Assembly (NCBI GenBank): GCA_937863915.1
Contig: CALMID010000415.1
Span: 1 to 6,751 of the forward strand
Reading direction: 5' to 3'
Source: an uncultured Pseudomonas sp.
GTDB taxonomy: Bacteria > Pseudomonadota > Gammaproteobacteria > Pseudomonadales > Pseudomonadaceae
DNA: 6,751 nucleotides
Positions 1 to 5,279 of the stretch are shown here, piece by piece. The number at the start of each line of letters is the position of its first letter. Positions within the stretch are counted from its first letter, which is position 1. The position numbers were made by a program, and so were the translations under genes. A model generated the notes under the pieces. That model saw nothing but the letters and a program-made list of their open reading frames with translations, had not been told where the DNA came from and ran no database searches.

Positions 1-241
1 ATCGTCCATCTGCGGTTTCCAGCCAGCCCTGCCCGGCCTTGCAGTAGATCAGCAGGTCGTCGTCCGGAAACTGCCGTTGCATGCTGTGTCCGGCCGCCTC
101 CGGATAGAACCCCAGAGCAATGGGAAAGCATGCCCGCCCCAGCGGATGGCAGGACAGCGCACGGCGCAGGCGCGGCGGCGTGACAAACCGCACACCCTGC
201 GGCGGCAGCGGCCAGTTGGAAGTATCGACCAGTTCAGACAT
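1..241 (-). CDS. mmsR: AraC-family transcriptional regulator, MmsR-like (N-terminal part, cut by window edge)
   Basis: This gene reads leftward and runs off the window, so only the first 80 codons are visible, without a stop. The ATG at 241-239 is preceded by GAGGGG (252-247 on the minus strand) with five bases between, which supports this start. The translation begins MSELVDTSNWPLPP and continues through FYPEAAGHSMQR (residues 45-56) and DDDLLIYCKAGQGWL (60-74). The aromatic-Pro-x-A-x-GH stretch followed by LLIYC-x-G-x-GWL is typical of the N-terminal sensing and dimerisation domain of AraC regulators such as MmsR. The C-terminal helix-turn-helix domain is outside the window. Known MmsR activates mmsAB in response to valine-pathway intermediates. 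The divergent position next to mmsA, and the 21-bp direct repeats between them, suggest it controls the operon and itself. My recollection is that the PAO1 counterpart (PA0748) is annotated as frameshifted; the 80 codons seen here are open. Confidence 0.85.
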   Translation of the reverse strand, partial: MSELVDTSNWPLPPQGVRFVTPPRLRRALSCHPLGRACFPIALGFYPEAAGHSMQRQFPDDDLLIYCKAGQGWLETADGR

Positions 242-246
242 CAGAG

Positions 247-252
247 CCCCTC
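247..252 (-). promoter_or_regulatory. Ribosome binding site of the mmsR-like gene
   Basis: GAGGGG on the minus strand lies five bases before the ATG at 241 and fixes the start of the leftward regulator gene, which has no other nearby in-frame start with comparable support. Confidence 0.6.
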
Positions 253-264
253 GAATCAATACGC

Positions 265-300
265 CAAGATAGTCCATCCCACGAACAAGATCGTCAATCC
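265..300 (+). promoter_or_regulatory. Candidate AraC-family (MmsR) operator: two direct repeats 21 bp apart
   Basis: The two copies are CAAGATAGTCCATCC (265-279) and CAAGATCGTCAATCC (286-300), identical at 13 of 15 positions and offset by exactly 21 bp, two helical turns. This is the arrangement of paired half-sites used by AraC-family activators, as at araI1/I2. The right copy overlaps the first three bases of the mmsA -35 box (298-303), as expected for an activator touching sigma factor at a class II site. The pair also covers the candidate core promoter of the divergent regulator gene, so binding could repress that gene while activating mmsA. The repeat is seen directly; its assignment to MmsR is inferred from position and geometry. 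Confidence 0.65.
269..297 (-). promoter_or_regulatory. Candidate promoter of the divergent regulator gene
   Basis: On the minus strand TTGACG (297-292) matches the -35 consensus at five of six positions. A 17-bp spacer leads to GACTAT (274-269), which matches the -10 at only three of six. If used, transcription would start near 262 and give a leader of about 20 nt. Its -35 box abuts the mmsA -35 box back to back, and both core elements lie inside the direct-repeat operator. The weak -10 keeps confidence low. Confidence 0.3.
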
Positions 301-326
301 ACAGCCCAGCCCCACGGGGCTATAAC
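298..326 (+). promoter_or_regulatory. Candidate sigma-70 promoter of the mmsA operon
   Basis: TATAAC at 321-326 matches the -10 consensus at five of six positions. TCCACA at 298-303 matches the -35 consensus at four of six, and the spacer is 17 bp. Transcription would start near 332-334, leaving a leader of about 45 nt before the mmsA ATG at 378. A mediocre -35 box overlapped by an AraC-type repeat is what an activator-dependent promoter looks like. No start-site data are available. Confidence 0.55.
308..321. promoter_or_regulatory. 14-bp perfect palindrome between -35 and -10 of the mmsA promoter
   Basis: AGCCCC-AC-GGGGCT forms two 6-bp inverted arms around a 2-bp centre. It sits entirely in the promoter spacer except for its last base, which is the first base of the -10 box. 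A dimeric repressor bound here would block RNA polymerase. No regulator for it is visible in the window, and GC-rich DNA produces such short palindromes by chance at some rate. Confidence 0.35.
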
Positions 327-367
327 AGAGCCATCACAACAACCGGCGGACCATGAACCGCCCCAGT

Positions 368-371
368 GGAG
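368..371 (+). promoter_or_regulatory. Ribosome binding site that sets the mmsA start at 378
   Basis: GGAG at 368-371 lies six bases before the ATG at 378. An in-frame GTG at 366 would add four residues (MENS), but it overlaps this site and has no ribosome binding site of its own. The ATG at 378 is therefore preferred. Confidence 0.7.
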
Positions 372-377
372 AACTCC

Positions 378-1871
378 ATGAGCAGCACCCTGCCGCAGCT
401 GATCGACGGGGAGTGGCGCCAGAGCCAGTCCCGCGACACCATCGACGTCACCGACCCGGCCACCCAGGCGGTGATCGCCCGCGCGCCCAAGGCCACGCCC
501 GAGGAAATCGAAGCTGCCGTGGCCAGCGCCCGCCAGGCCTTCCTCGCCTGGCGCGAGGTGCCGGCGCCGGAGCGCGCACGACTGATGCTGCGCTACCAGC
601 ACTTACTCAAGGAGCACCACGACGAACTGGCCGAGATCCTCGCCCGCGAGACCGGCAAGACCTTCGCCGACGCCAAGGGCGACGTCTGGCGCGGCATCGA
701 GGTGGCCGAGCAGGCCGCCAACATCTGCAGCCTGATGATGGGCGAGACGGTGGAGAACGTCGCCCGCGACATCGACACCGCCAGCTGGATCCAGCCGCTG
801 GGCGTGTGTGTGGGCATCACCCCGTTCAACTTCCCGGCGATGATCCCGCTGTGGATGTTTCCGCTGGCCATCGCCTGCGGCAACACCTTCGTGCTCAAGC
901 CCTCCGAGCAGGACCCGCTGACGCCGAACAGGCTGGCGGAACTCTTTATCGAGGCCGGCGCGCCCAAGGGCGTGCTGCAGGTGCTGCACGGTGGGCGTGA
1001 GGTGGTCGATGCGCTGATCACCCACCCGGAGGTGCGCGCCATCTCCTTCGTCGGCTCGGTGGCGGTCGGCCAGCACATCTACCGTACCGGCACCGACCAC
1101 CTGAAGCGCGTGCAGGCCTTCGCCGGCGCCAAGAACCACATGGTGATCATGCCCGACGCGCCCAAGGACCAGGTGCTGAGCAATCTGGTCGGCGCCAGTT
1201 GCGGCGCGGCCGGGCAGCGCTGCATGGCGATCAGCGTGGCGGTGTTCGTCGGCGAATCCAAGGCCTGGATCGGCGAACTGGCCGAGCAGATGGCCGCCCT
1301 GCGCCCCGGTTACTGGAGCGATGCCGGCGCCGCCTACGGCCCGGTGATCAGCCCGCAGGCCAAGGCCCGCGTGCTGGGCCTGATCGCCCAGGGCAAGGCC
1401 GAGGGCGCGCAGTGCCTGGTCGACGGCTCGGACTGCACAGTCGAAGGCTACCCGGCCGGCAACTGGGTCGGCCCCACCCTGTTTAGCGGCGTTACCCCGC
1501 AGATGGCCATCTACCGCGAGGAAATCTTCGGCCCGGTGCTGGTGTGCATGGAGGTCGACACCCTGGACGAGGCCATCGCCCTGGTCAACGCCAGTCCCTA
1601 CGGCAACGGCACCAGCATCTTCACCCGCTCCGGCGGCGCCGCGCGGCACTACCAGCATGCGGTGGAGGTCGGACAGGTCGGCATCAACGTGCCCATCCCG
1701 GTGCCGCTGCCGTTCTTCTCCTTCACCGGCTGGAAAGGCTCTTTCTATGGCGATCTGCACGCCTACGGCAAGCAGGCGGTGCGCTTCTACACCGAGACCA
1801 AGACGGTCACCAGCCGCTGGTTCGACGACAGCCCGGTGAGCGGGCCCAACCTGACCATCAGCCTGAAATAA
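378..1871 (+). CDS. mmsA: Methylmalonate semialdehyde dehydrogenase (CoA-acylating)
   Basis: This 497-residue cytoplasmic enzyme matches the family's usual length of about 500. It converts methylmalonate semialdehyde, NAD+ and CoA to propionyl-CoA, CO2 and NADH, the last step of distal valine breakdown; related enzymes also act on malonate semialdehyde. The aldehyde dehydrogenase fold is shown by NFPAM at 151-155, KPSE at 174-177 in the NAD site, FVGSVAVG at 224-231, and EIFGPVL at 382-388. The nucleophile is Cys282 in [10 protein letters not shown]. The stretch FAGAKNH (248-254) replaces the Glu-containing ELGGK motif of hydrolytic aldehyde dehydrogenases. The missing general base is the hallmark of the CoA-dependent MMSDH subfamily, because the thioester must be attacked by CoA and not water. 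The gene is first in the operon, immediately downstream of the candidate AraC-type operator. The next gene starts 142 bp downstream. Confidence 0.95.
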   Translation: MSSTLPQLIDGEWRQSQSRDTIDVTDPATQAVIARAPKATPEEIEAAVASARQAFLAWREVPAPERARLMLRYQHLLKEHHDELAEILARETGKTFADAKGDVWRGIEVAEQAANICSLMMGETVENVARDIDTASWIQPLGVCVGITPFNFPAMIPLWMFPLAIACGNTFVLKPSEQDPLTPNRLAELFIEAGAPKGVLQVLHGGREVVDALITHPEVRAISFVGSVAVGQHIYRTGTDHLKRVQAFAGAKNHMVIMPDAPKDQVLSNLVGASCGAAGQRCMAISVAVFVGESKAWIGELAEQMAALRPGYWSDAGAAYGPVISPQAKARVLGLIAQGKAEGAQCLVDGSDCTVEGYPAGNWVGPTLFSGVTPQMAIYREEIFGPVLVCMEVDTLDEAIALVNASPYGNGTSIFTRSGGAARHYQHAVEVGQVGINVPIPVPLPFFSFTGWKGSFYGDLHAYGKQAVRFYTETKTVTSRWFDDSPVSGPNLTISLK

Positions 1872-1888
1872 CGGGGAACGACACTTTT

Positions 1889-1928
1889 ATCGACGCCGAC
1901 CTTGATCCTGCTCATGGAAAGCGTCGAT
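1889..1928 (+). repeat. Inverted repeat in the mmsA-SBP gap
   Basis: ATCGACGC at 1889-1896 and GCGTCGAT at 1921-1928 are perfect 8-bp inverted copies around a 24-bp loop. GCGTCGA occurs again in direct orientation at 1953-1959. In mRNA the arms could pair, but there is no downstream U-tract, so this is not a standard terminator. Its function is unknown. Confidence 0.4.
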
Positions 1929-1959
1929 CTACGACCAATCGCTAATGCCCTCGCGTCGA

Positions 1960-1980
1960 AACCGACCGTCACAGTCGGTT
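1960..1980 (+). repeat. Hairpin / imperfect palindrome in the leader of the SBP gene
   Basis: AACCGAC (1960-1966) and GTCGGTT (1974-1980) form a 7-bp stem with a 7-nt loop. Read as DNA, it is a 21-bp palindrome centred on 1970 with nine of ten positions paired. It ends 33 bp before the SBP start codon. No T-run follows, so termination is unlikely. It could be an operator or an mRNA-stabilising or processing hairpin; the sequence does not decide. Confidence 0.45.
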
Positions 1981-2003
1981 CACTGGCCATCACGGCCCGA
2001 CAT

Positions 2004-2008
2004 GGAGG
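2004..2008 (+). promoter_or_regulatory. Ribosome binding site that sets the SBP start at 2014
   Basis: GGAGG at 2004-2008 lies five bases before the ATG at 2014. The open frame extends upstream to an ATG at 1945, but that would place 23 charged and polar residues ahead of an obvious signal peptide and has no ribosome binding site. The start at 2014 is therefore strongly favoured. Confidence 0.8.
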
Positions 2009-2013
2009 ATGCA

Positions 2014-3261
2014 ATGAAGCGACTGACTGCCACCCTGGCCCTGTGGGCCGGGATCACCGCCTGCGCGCAGGCTGCCGAGCCGATCACCCTCGGTCTCAAC
2101 TACCCGCGCACCGGCCCGTACAAGGAGGAAGGCTTGGCCCAGATGCGCGGCGCCCTGCTGGCCATCGATGAGCTCAACGCCAAAGGCGGTGTGCTCGGCC
2201 GCCCCGTGCGCCTGGAAAGCCGCGACACCGCCTCGCGCCCGGAAAAAGCCGTGAAGAACGTCAACAGCCTCGCCGACCAGGGCGCGGCCATGCTCTTCGG
2301 CGGCGCCTCCAGCGCGGTGGCCATCGCCGCTGGCCAGCAGGCCCGCGAGCGTGGCCTGCTGTACTTCGGCACCCTCACCTACTCCAACGACACCACCGGC
2401 AAGGACGGCCAGCGCTACCTGTTCCGCGAATGCAACAACGCCTGGATGAGCGCCCGCGCCCTCGGCCAGTACCTGAGCAAGACCCAGCCGGACAGCCGCT
2501 ACTTCTACGTCACCGCCGACTACACCTGGGGCCTGACCACCGAGAGCTCGCTGCGCCAGACCACCGGCAGCACCGACACCACCCAGCACCCCGGGGTCAA
2601 GGTGCCCTTCCCGCGTGCGCGTCAGCGTGACTTCCAGCAGGCCCTGCAACAGGCCGCGCAGAGCCAGGCCCAGGTGCTGGTTCTGGTGCTGTTCGGCGAG
2701 GACCTGGTCGATGCCATGCGCATCGCCGACAGCCTGGGCCTGACCGGCAAGCTGCAAATCGTCGCGCCCAACCTCACCCAGGCCATGGTCGAGCAGGCAG
2801 GCCCGCTGCTGATGCAGGGCGTGATCGGCACCGAACCCTGGACCTGGCGCGTGCCCGAGCGCGAGAACTCGGCCGCCGGCAAGGCCTTCGTCGAGCAGTT
2901 CAGCCAGCGCTTTGGCGTCTACCCCTCCAGTTCCGCCGCCTCGGCCTACAGCATCGTCAGCCAGTGGGCCGACGCCGCCAAACGCGCCAACAGCCTGGAC
3001 AGCGAGGCGCTGATCAAGGCCCTGGAAGGCCACCGCTACCGCCTGCTCAAGGGCGAGCAGCAGTGGCGCGCCTTCGATCACCAGAACGTGCAGAGCGTCT
3101 ACGTGGTCAAGGTCAAGCCGCGCAACGAGGTGATGAAGGATCGCCTCAAGCAGGATTACTTCGACATCGTGCATCAACTCGACGGCGAGCAGGCCGCACC
3201 GAGCCTGGCCGCATGGCAGGCCGAACGCCGCGCCGCCGGAAAACCCACCACCTTGCAGTGA
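2014..3261 (+). CDS. Periplasmic solute-binding protein, branched-chain amino acid/amide (LivK-like) class, orphan
   Basis: The 415-residue product starts with a signal peptide: MKR, a hydrophobic core LTATLALWAGITAC, then AQAAEP. Cleavage by signal peptidase I after AQA (residue 20) is plausible. ITAC at 14-17 also fits a loose lipobox, so a lipoprotein anchored at Cys17 is possible. The mature part opens with a beta strand (ITLGLNYPRTGPYKEEG) and a helix ending IDELNAKGGVLGRPV, the start pattern of type I periplasmic-binding proteins. Ser99/Ser100 in GGASSAVA and Thr120-Asn125 in GTLTYSN fall where the family contacts ligand carboxyl and amino groups. YVTADYTWG (165-173) and RFGVYPSSSAASAY near the C-terminal third are also typical. 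No permease or ATPase gene lies in the window. It ends six bases before the acyl-CoA dehydrogenase gene, so it is probably cotranscribed with the catabolic enzymes. The ligand may be a valine-pathway acid or another branched compound; this is inference. Confidence 0.85.
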   Translation: MKRLTATLALWAGITACAQAAEPITLGLNYPRTGPYKEEGLAQMRGALLAIDELNAKGGVLGRPVRLESRDTASRPEKAVKNVNSLADQGAAMLFGGASSAVAIAAGQQARERGLLYFGTLTYSNDTTGKDGQRYLFRECNNAWMSARALGQYLSKTQPDSRYFYVTADYTWGLTTESSLRQTTGSTDTTQHPGVKVPFPRARQRDFQQALQQAAQSQAQVLVLVLFGEDLVDAMRIADSLGLTGKLQIVAPNLTQAMVEQAGPLLMQGVIGTEPWTWRVPERENSAAGKAFVEQFSQRFGVYPSSSAASAYSIVSQWADAAKRANSLDSEALIKALEGHRYRLLKGEQQWRAFDHQNVQSVYVVKVKPRNEVMKDRLKQDYFDIVHQLDGEQAAPSLAAWQAERRAAGKPTTLQ

Positions 3262-3267
3262 GCCCCC

Positions 3268-4431
3268 ATGGATTTCGAACTCAGTGAAGAACAACGCCTG
3301 CTGGTCGACAGCGCCCGCGCCTTCGCCGCCGCAGAACTGACCCCGCACGCCGCCGAGTGGGACCGCGAGCACCACTTCCCGGTGGACGTGATCAAGCGCG
3401 CCGCCGAGCAGGGCTACCTGGCCCTGTACCTGCCGGAAGAGGACGGCGGCCTGGGCCTGTCACGGCTGTCGGCTTCACTGATCTTCGAACAGCTGGCCGC
3501 CGGCTGCATCGCCACCACGGCCTTTCTGACCATCCACAATATGGCCTCGTGGATGCTGGCGAGCTTTGGCGACCAGGCGCTCAAGGACGCCTGGCTGCCC
3601 CGGCTCACCAGCGGCCAGCTGCTGGCCTCCTACTGCCTGACCGAGCCGGACGCCGGCTCCGACGCCGCCCACCTGCGCACCCGCGCCCGCCGCGACGGCG
3701 ACGACTACGTGCTGGACGGCAGCAAGTGCTTTATCTCCGGCGCCGGCAGCACCGATGTGCTGATCGTCATGGCGCGCACCGGCGAGGACGGCGCCAGGGG
3801 CATCTCCTGCTTCCTGGTGCCCGGCGACGCGCCCGGGGTGAAGTACGGCCGCAACGAGCTGAAGATGGGCTGGCGCGCGCAGCCGACCCGCACCATCAGC
3901 TTCGAGGGCGTGCGCATCCCGGCCGGCAACCGCATCGGCCCGGAGGGCCAGGGCTTCGTCTACGCCATGAAGGGCCTGGACGGTGGCCGCATCAACATCG
4001 CAAGTTGCTCGCTGGGCGCCGCCCAGGCCGCGCTGGAGCAAAGCCTGCGCTACGTGGAGGAACGCAAGCAGTTCGGCAAGGCCCTGGCCGAGTTCCAGGC
4101 CCTGCAGTTCAAGCTGGCCGACATGCTCACCGACCTGACGGCGAGCCGGCAGATGGTGCGCCTGGCCGCCGCCAAGCTCGACGCCCGCCACCCCGAGGCC
4201 ACGCTGTACTGCGCCATGGCCAAGCGCTTCGCCACCGATCACTGCTTCACGGTGTGCAATGACGCCCTGCAGCTGCACGGCGGCTACGGCTACCTGAATG
4301 ACTACCCGCTGGAGCGCTGGGTGCGCGACAGCCGCGTGCACCAGATTCTCGAAGGCACCAATGAAATCATGCGGGTGATCACCGCACGCCGCCTGCTCGA
4401 GCAGGGCGGCATGCTCGATCGCCTGCTGTAA
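3268..4431 (+). CDS. Isobutyryl-CoA dehydrogenase (ACAD8-type acyl-CoA dehydrogenase)
   Basis: This 387-residue FAD enzyme oxidises isobutyryl-CoA to methacrylyl-CoA and passes electrons to electron-transfer flavoprotein. The order is an N-terminal helical domain (1-120), a middle beta domain with YCLTEPDAGSD (122-132) and SKCFISGAG (152-160), and a C-terminal helical domain with RKQFG (266-270). The catalytic base is Glu362 in ILEGTNEIMR. The segment GGRINIASCSLGAA (239-252), plus GWRAQPTR and CNDALQLHGGYGYLNDY, closely resembles human isobutyryl-CoA dehydrogenase as I recall it. This separates it from isovaleryl- and short-chain enzymes, although the 2-methylbutyryl-CoA route cannot be excluded without assay. 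The ATG lies six bases after the preceding stop with only GTGAG (3258-3262) as a weak ribosome binding site, so translation is probably coupled to the upstream gene. Confidence 0.93.
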   Translation: MDFELSEEQRLLVDSARAFAAAELTPHAAEWDREHHFPVDVIKRAAEQGYLALYLPEEDGGLGLSRLSASLIFEQLAAGCIATTAFLTIHNMASWMLASFGDQALKDAWLPRLTSGQLLASYCLTEPDAGSDAAHLRTRARRDGDDYVLDGSKCFISGAGSTDVLIVMARTGEDGARGISCFLVPGDAPGVKYGRNELKMGWRAQPTRTISFEGVRIPAGNRIGPEGQGFVYAMKGLDGGRINIASCSLGAAQAALEQSLRYVEERKQFGKALAEFQALQFKLADMLTDLTASRQMVRLAAAKLDARHPEATLYCAMAKRFATDHCFTVCNDALQLHGGYGYLNDYPLERWVRDSRVHQILEGTNEIMRVITARRLLEQGGMLDRLL

Positions 4432-4434
4432 GAC

Positions 4435-4440
4435 AAGGAG
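4435..4440 (+). promoter_or_regulatory. Ribosome binding site of the enoyl-CoA hydratase gene
   Basis: AAGGAG lies six bases before the ATG at 4447, in the 15-bp gap after the acyl-CoA dehydrogenase stop. It is one of the strongest sites in the operon. Confidence 0.7.
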
Positions 4441-4446
4441 ACCGCT

Positions 4447-5265
4447 ATGAGCACCGCCATCGAAACCTACAAGTCCGGCCCCTTCGACCTGACCCACAAG
4501 CTGACCGTGGAAAAGCACGGCCACACCGCGCTGATCACCATCAATCATCCGCCGGCCAACACCTGGGACCGCGACTCGCTGATCGGCCTCAAGCAGCTGG
4601 TCGAGCACCTCAACCACGACGATGACATCTACGCCCTGGTGATCACCGGCCAGGGCAGCAAGTTCTTCTCCGCCGGCGCCGACCTCAACCTGTTCGCCGA
4701 CGGCGACAAGGCCCGCGCCCGCGAGATGGCCCGCCGCTTCGGCGAGGCCTTCGAGGCGCTGAGCCACTTCCGTGGCGTGTCGATCGCTGCGATCAACGGC
4801 TACGCCATGGGCGGCGGCCTGGAGTGCGCGCTGGCCTGCGACATCCGCATCGCCGAACGCCAAGCGCAGATGGCCCTGCCGGAAGCCACGGTTGGCCTGC
4901 TGCCCTGCGCCGGTGGCACCCAGAACCTGCCCTGGCTGGTGGGCGAAGGCTGGGCCAAGCGCATGATCCTCTGCGGCGAGCGCGTCGATGCCGACACCGC
5001 CCTGCGCATCGGCCTGGTCGAGCAGGTGGTCGATACCGGCGAGGCCCGTGGCCACGCCCTGCTGCTGGCGGCCCGCGTGGCGCGGCAGAGCCCGGTGGCG
5101 GTACGCGCGATCAAGCCGCTGATCCAGGGCGCCCGCTCACGTGGCCCCAACACCTGGCTGCCGGAAGAGCGCGAGCGCTTCGTCGACCTGTTCGACGCCG
5201 ACGACACCCGCGAAGGCGTCAACGCCTTCCTCGAGAAGCGTGATCCCCAATGGCGCAACAAATAG
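4447..5265 (+). CDS. Enoyl-CoA hydratase, probable methacrylyl-CoA hydratase (DspI/PA0745-like)
   Basis: The 272-residue crotonase-family protein should hydrate methacrylyl-CoA to 3-hydroxyisobutyryl-CoA. The oxyanion-hole segment is SAGAD at 75-79 and the second is YAMGGGLE at 119-126. The two catalytic glutamates of true hydratases are both present: Glu126 in GGGLECALACD and Glu146 in LPEATVGLLP. They are 20 residues apart, as Glu144 and Glu164 are in rat mitochondrial enoyl-CoA hydratase. The C-terminal part contains ARQSPVAVRAIK, a common crotonase motif. The locus order and length fit P. aeruginosa PA0745, named DspI for its role in making the dispersion signal cis-2-decenoic acid (recalled, not searched). 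No symbol is given, because here the neighbours point to valine catabolism. The gene sits between the enzymes that make its substrate and use its product. Confidence 0.92.
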   Translation: MSTAIETYKSGPFDLTHKLTVEKHGHTALITINHPPANTWDRDSLIGLKQLVEHLNHDDDIYALVITGQGSKFFSAGADLNLFADGDKARAREMARRFGEAFEALSHFRGVSIAAINGYAMGGGLECALACDIRIAERQAQMALPEATVGLLPCAGGTQNLPWLVGEGWAKRMILCGERVDADTALRIGLVEQVVDTGEARGHALLLAARVARQSPVAVRAIKPLIQGARSRGPNTWLPEERERFVDLFDADDTREGVNAFLEKRDPQWRNK

Positions 5266-5279
5266 GGCGTAACAAATAA
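5252..5279 (+). repeat. 14-bp near-tandem duplication across the stop/start junction
   Basis: GGCGCAACAAATAG (5252-5265) is followed directly by GGCGTAACAAATAA (5266-5279), identical at 12 of 14 positions. The first copy holds the hydratase stop codon TAG. The second abuts the hydrolase start ATG (5279-5281) and carries an in-frame TAA at 5270-5272 that rules out an earlier start. It looks like a small local duplication and leaves this junction without a clear ribosome binding site. Confidence 0.75.

Noticed and set aside
77..325. Plus-strand 82-codon frame near the window start
   Set aside because: It lies opposite the AraC-family N-terminus, which has a recognisable domain pattern and a good ribosome binding site; the plus-strand product is basic and unlike any family.
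353..1000. Alternative plus-strand frame starting with ATG at 353, overlapping mmsA
   Set aside because: The product is Arg/Pro/Ala-rich and has no domain, there is no ribosome binding site before 353, and mmsA in the overlapping frame is unambiguous.
1902..1931. Sigma-70 promoter for the SBP gene (TTGATC near 1902)
   Set aside because: No -10 hexamer better than about two of six matches lies 16-18 bp downstream, and no sigma-54 GG/GC pattern was found in the gap.
1960..1980. Rho-independent terminator after mmsA
   Set aside because: The hairpin is only 7 bp with a 7-nt loop and is followed by TTCACTGG, not a T-run.
1787..2014. Minus-strand 75-codon frame across the mmsA-SBP gap
   Set aside because: It overlaps the 3' end of mmsA and has no ribosome binding site. 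Similar peptides on both strands (ASKPTVTVG and ASEPTVTVG) result from the palindrome at 1960-1980.
3475..5055. Long minus-strand open frame (526 codons) opposite the dehydrogenase and hydratase genes
   Set aside because: It is antisense to two well-supported enzymes, its product is low-complexity Ala/Gly/Val/His/Gln-rich with no recognisable domain, and it follows from GC-rich third positions on the coding strand. The same applies to the long minus-strand frames at 603-1760, 1990-3375 and 5219-6604.
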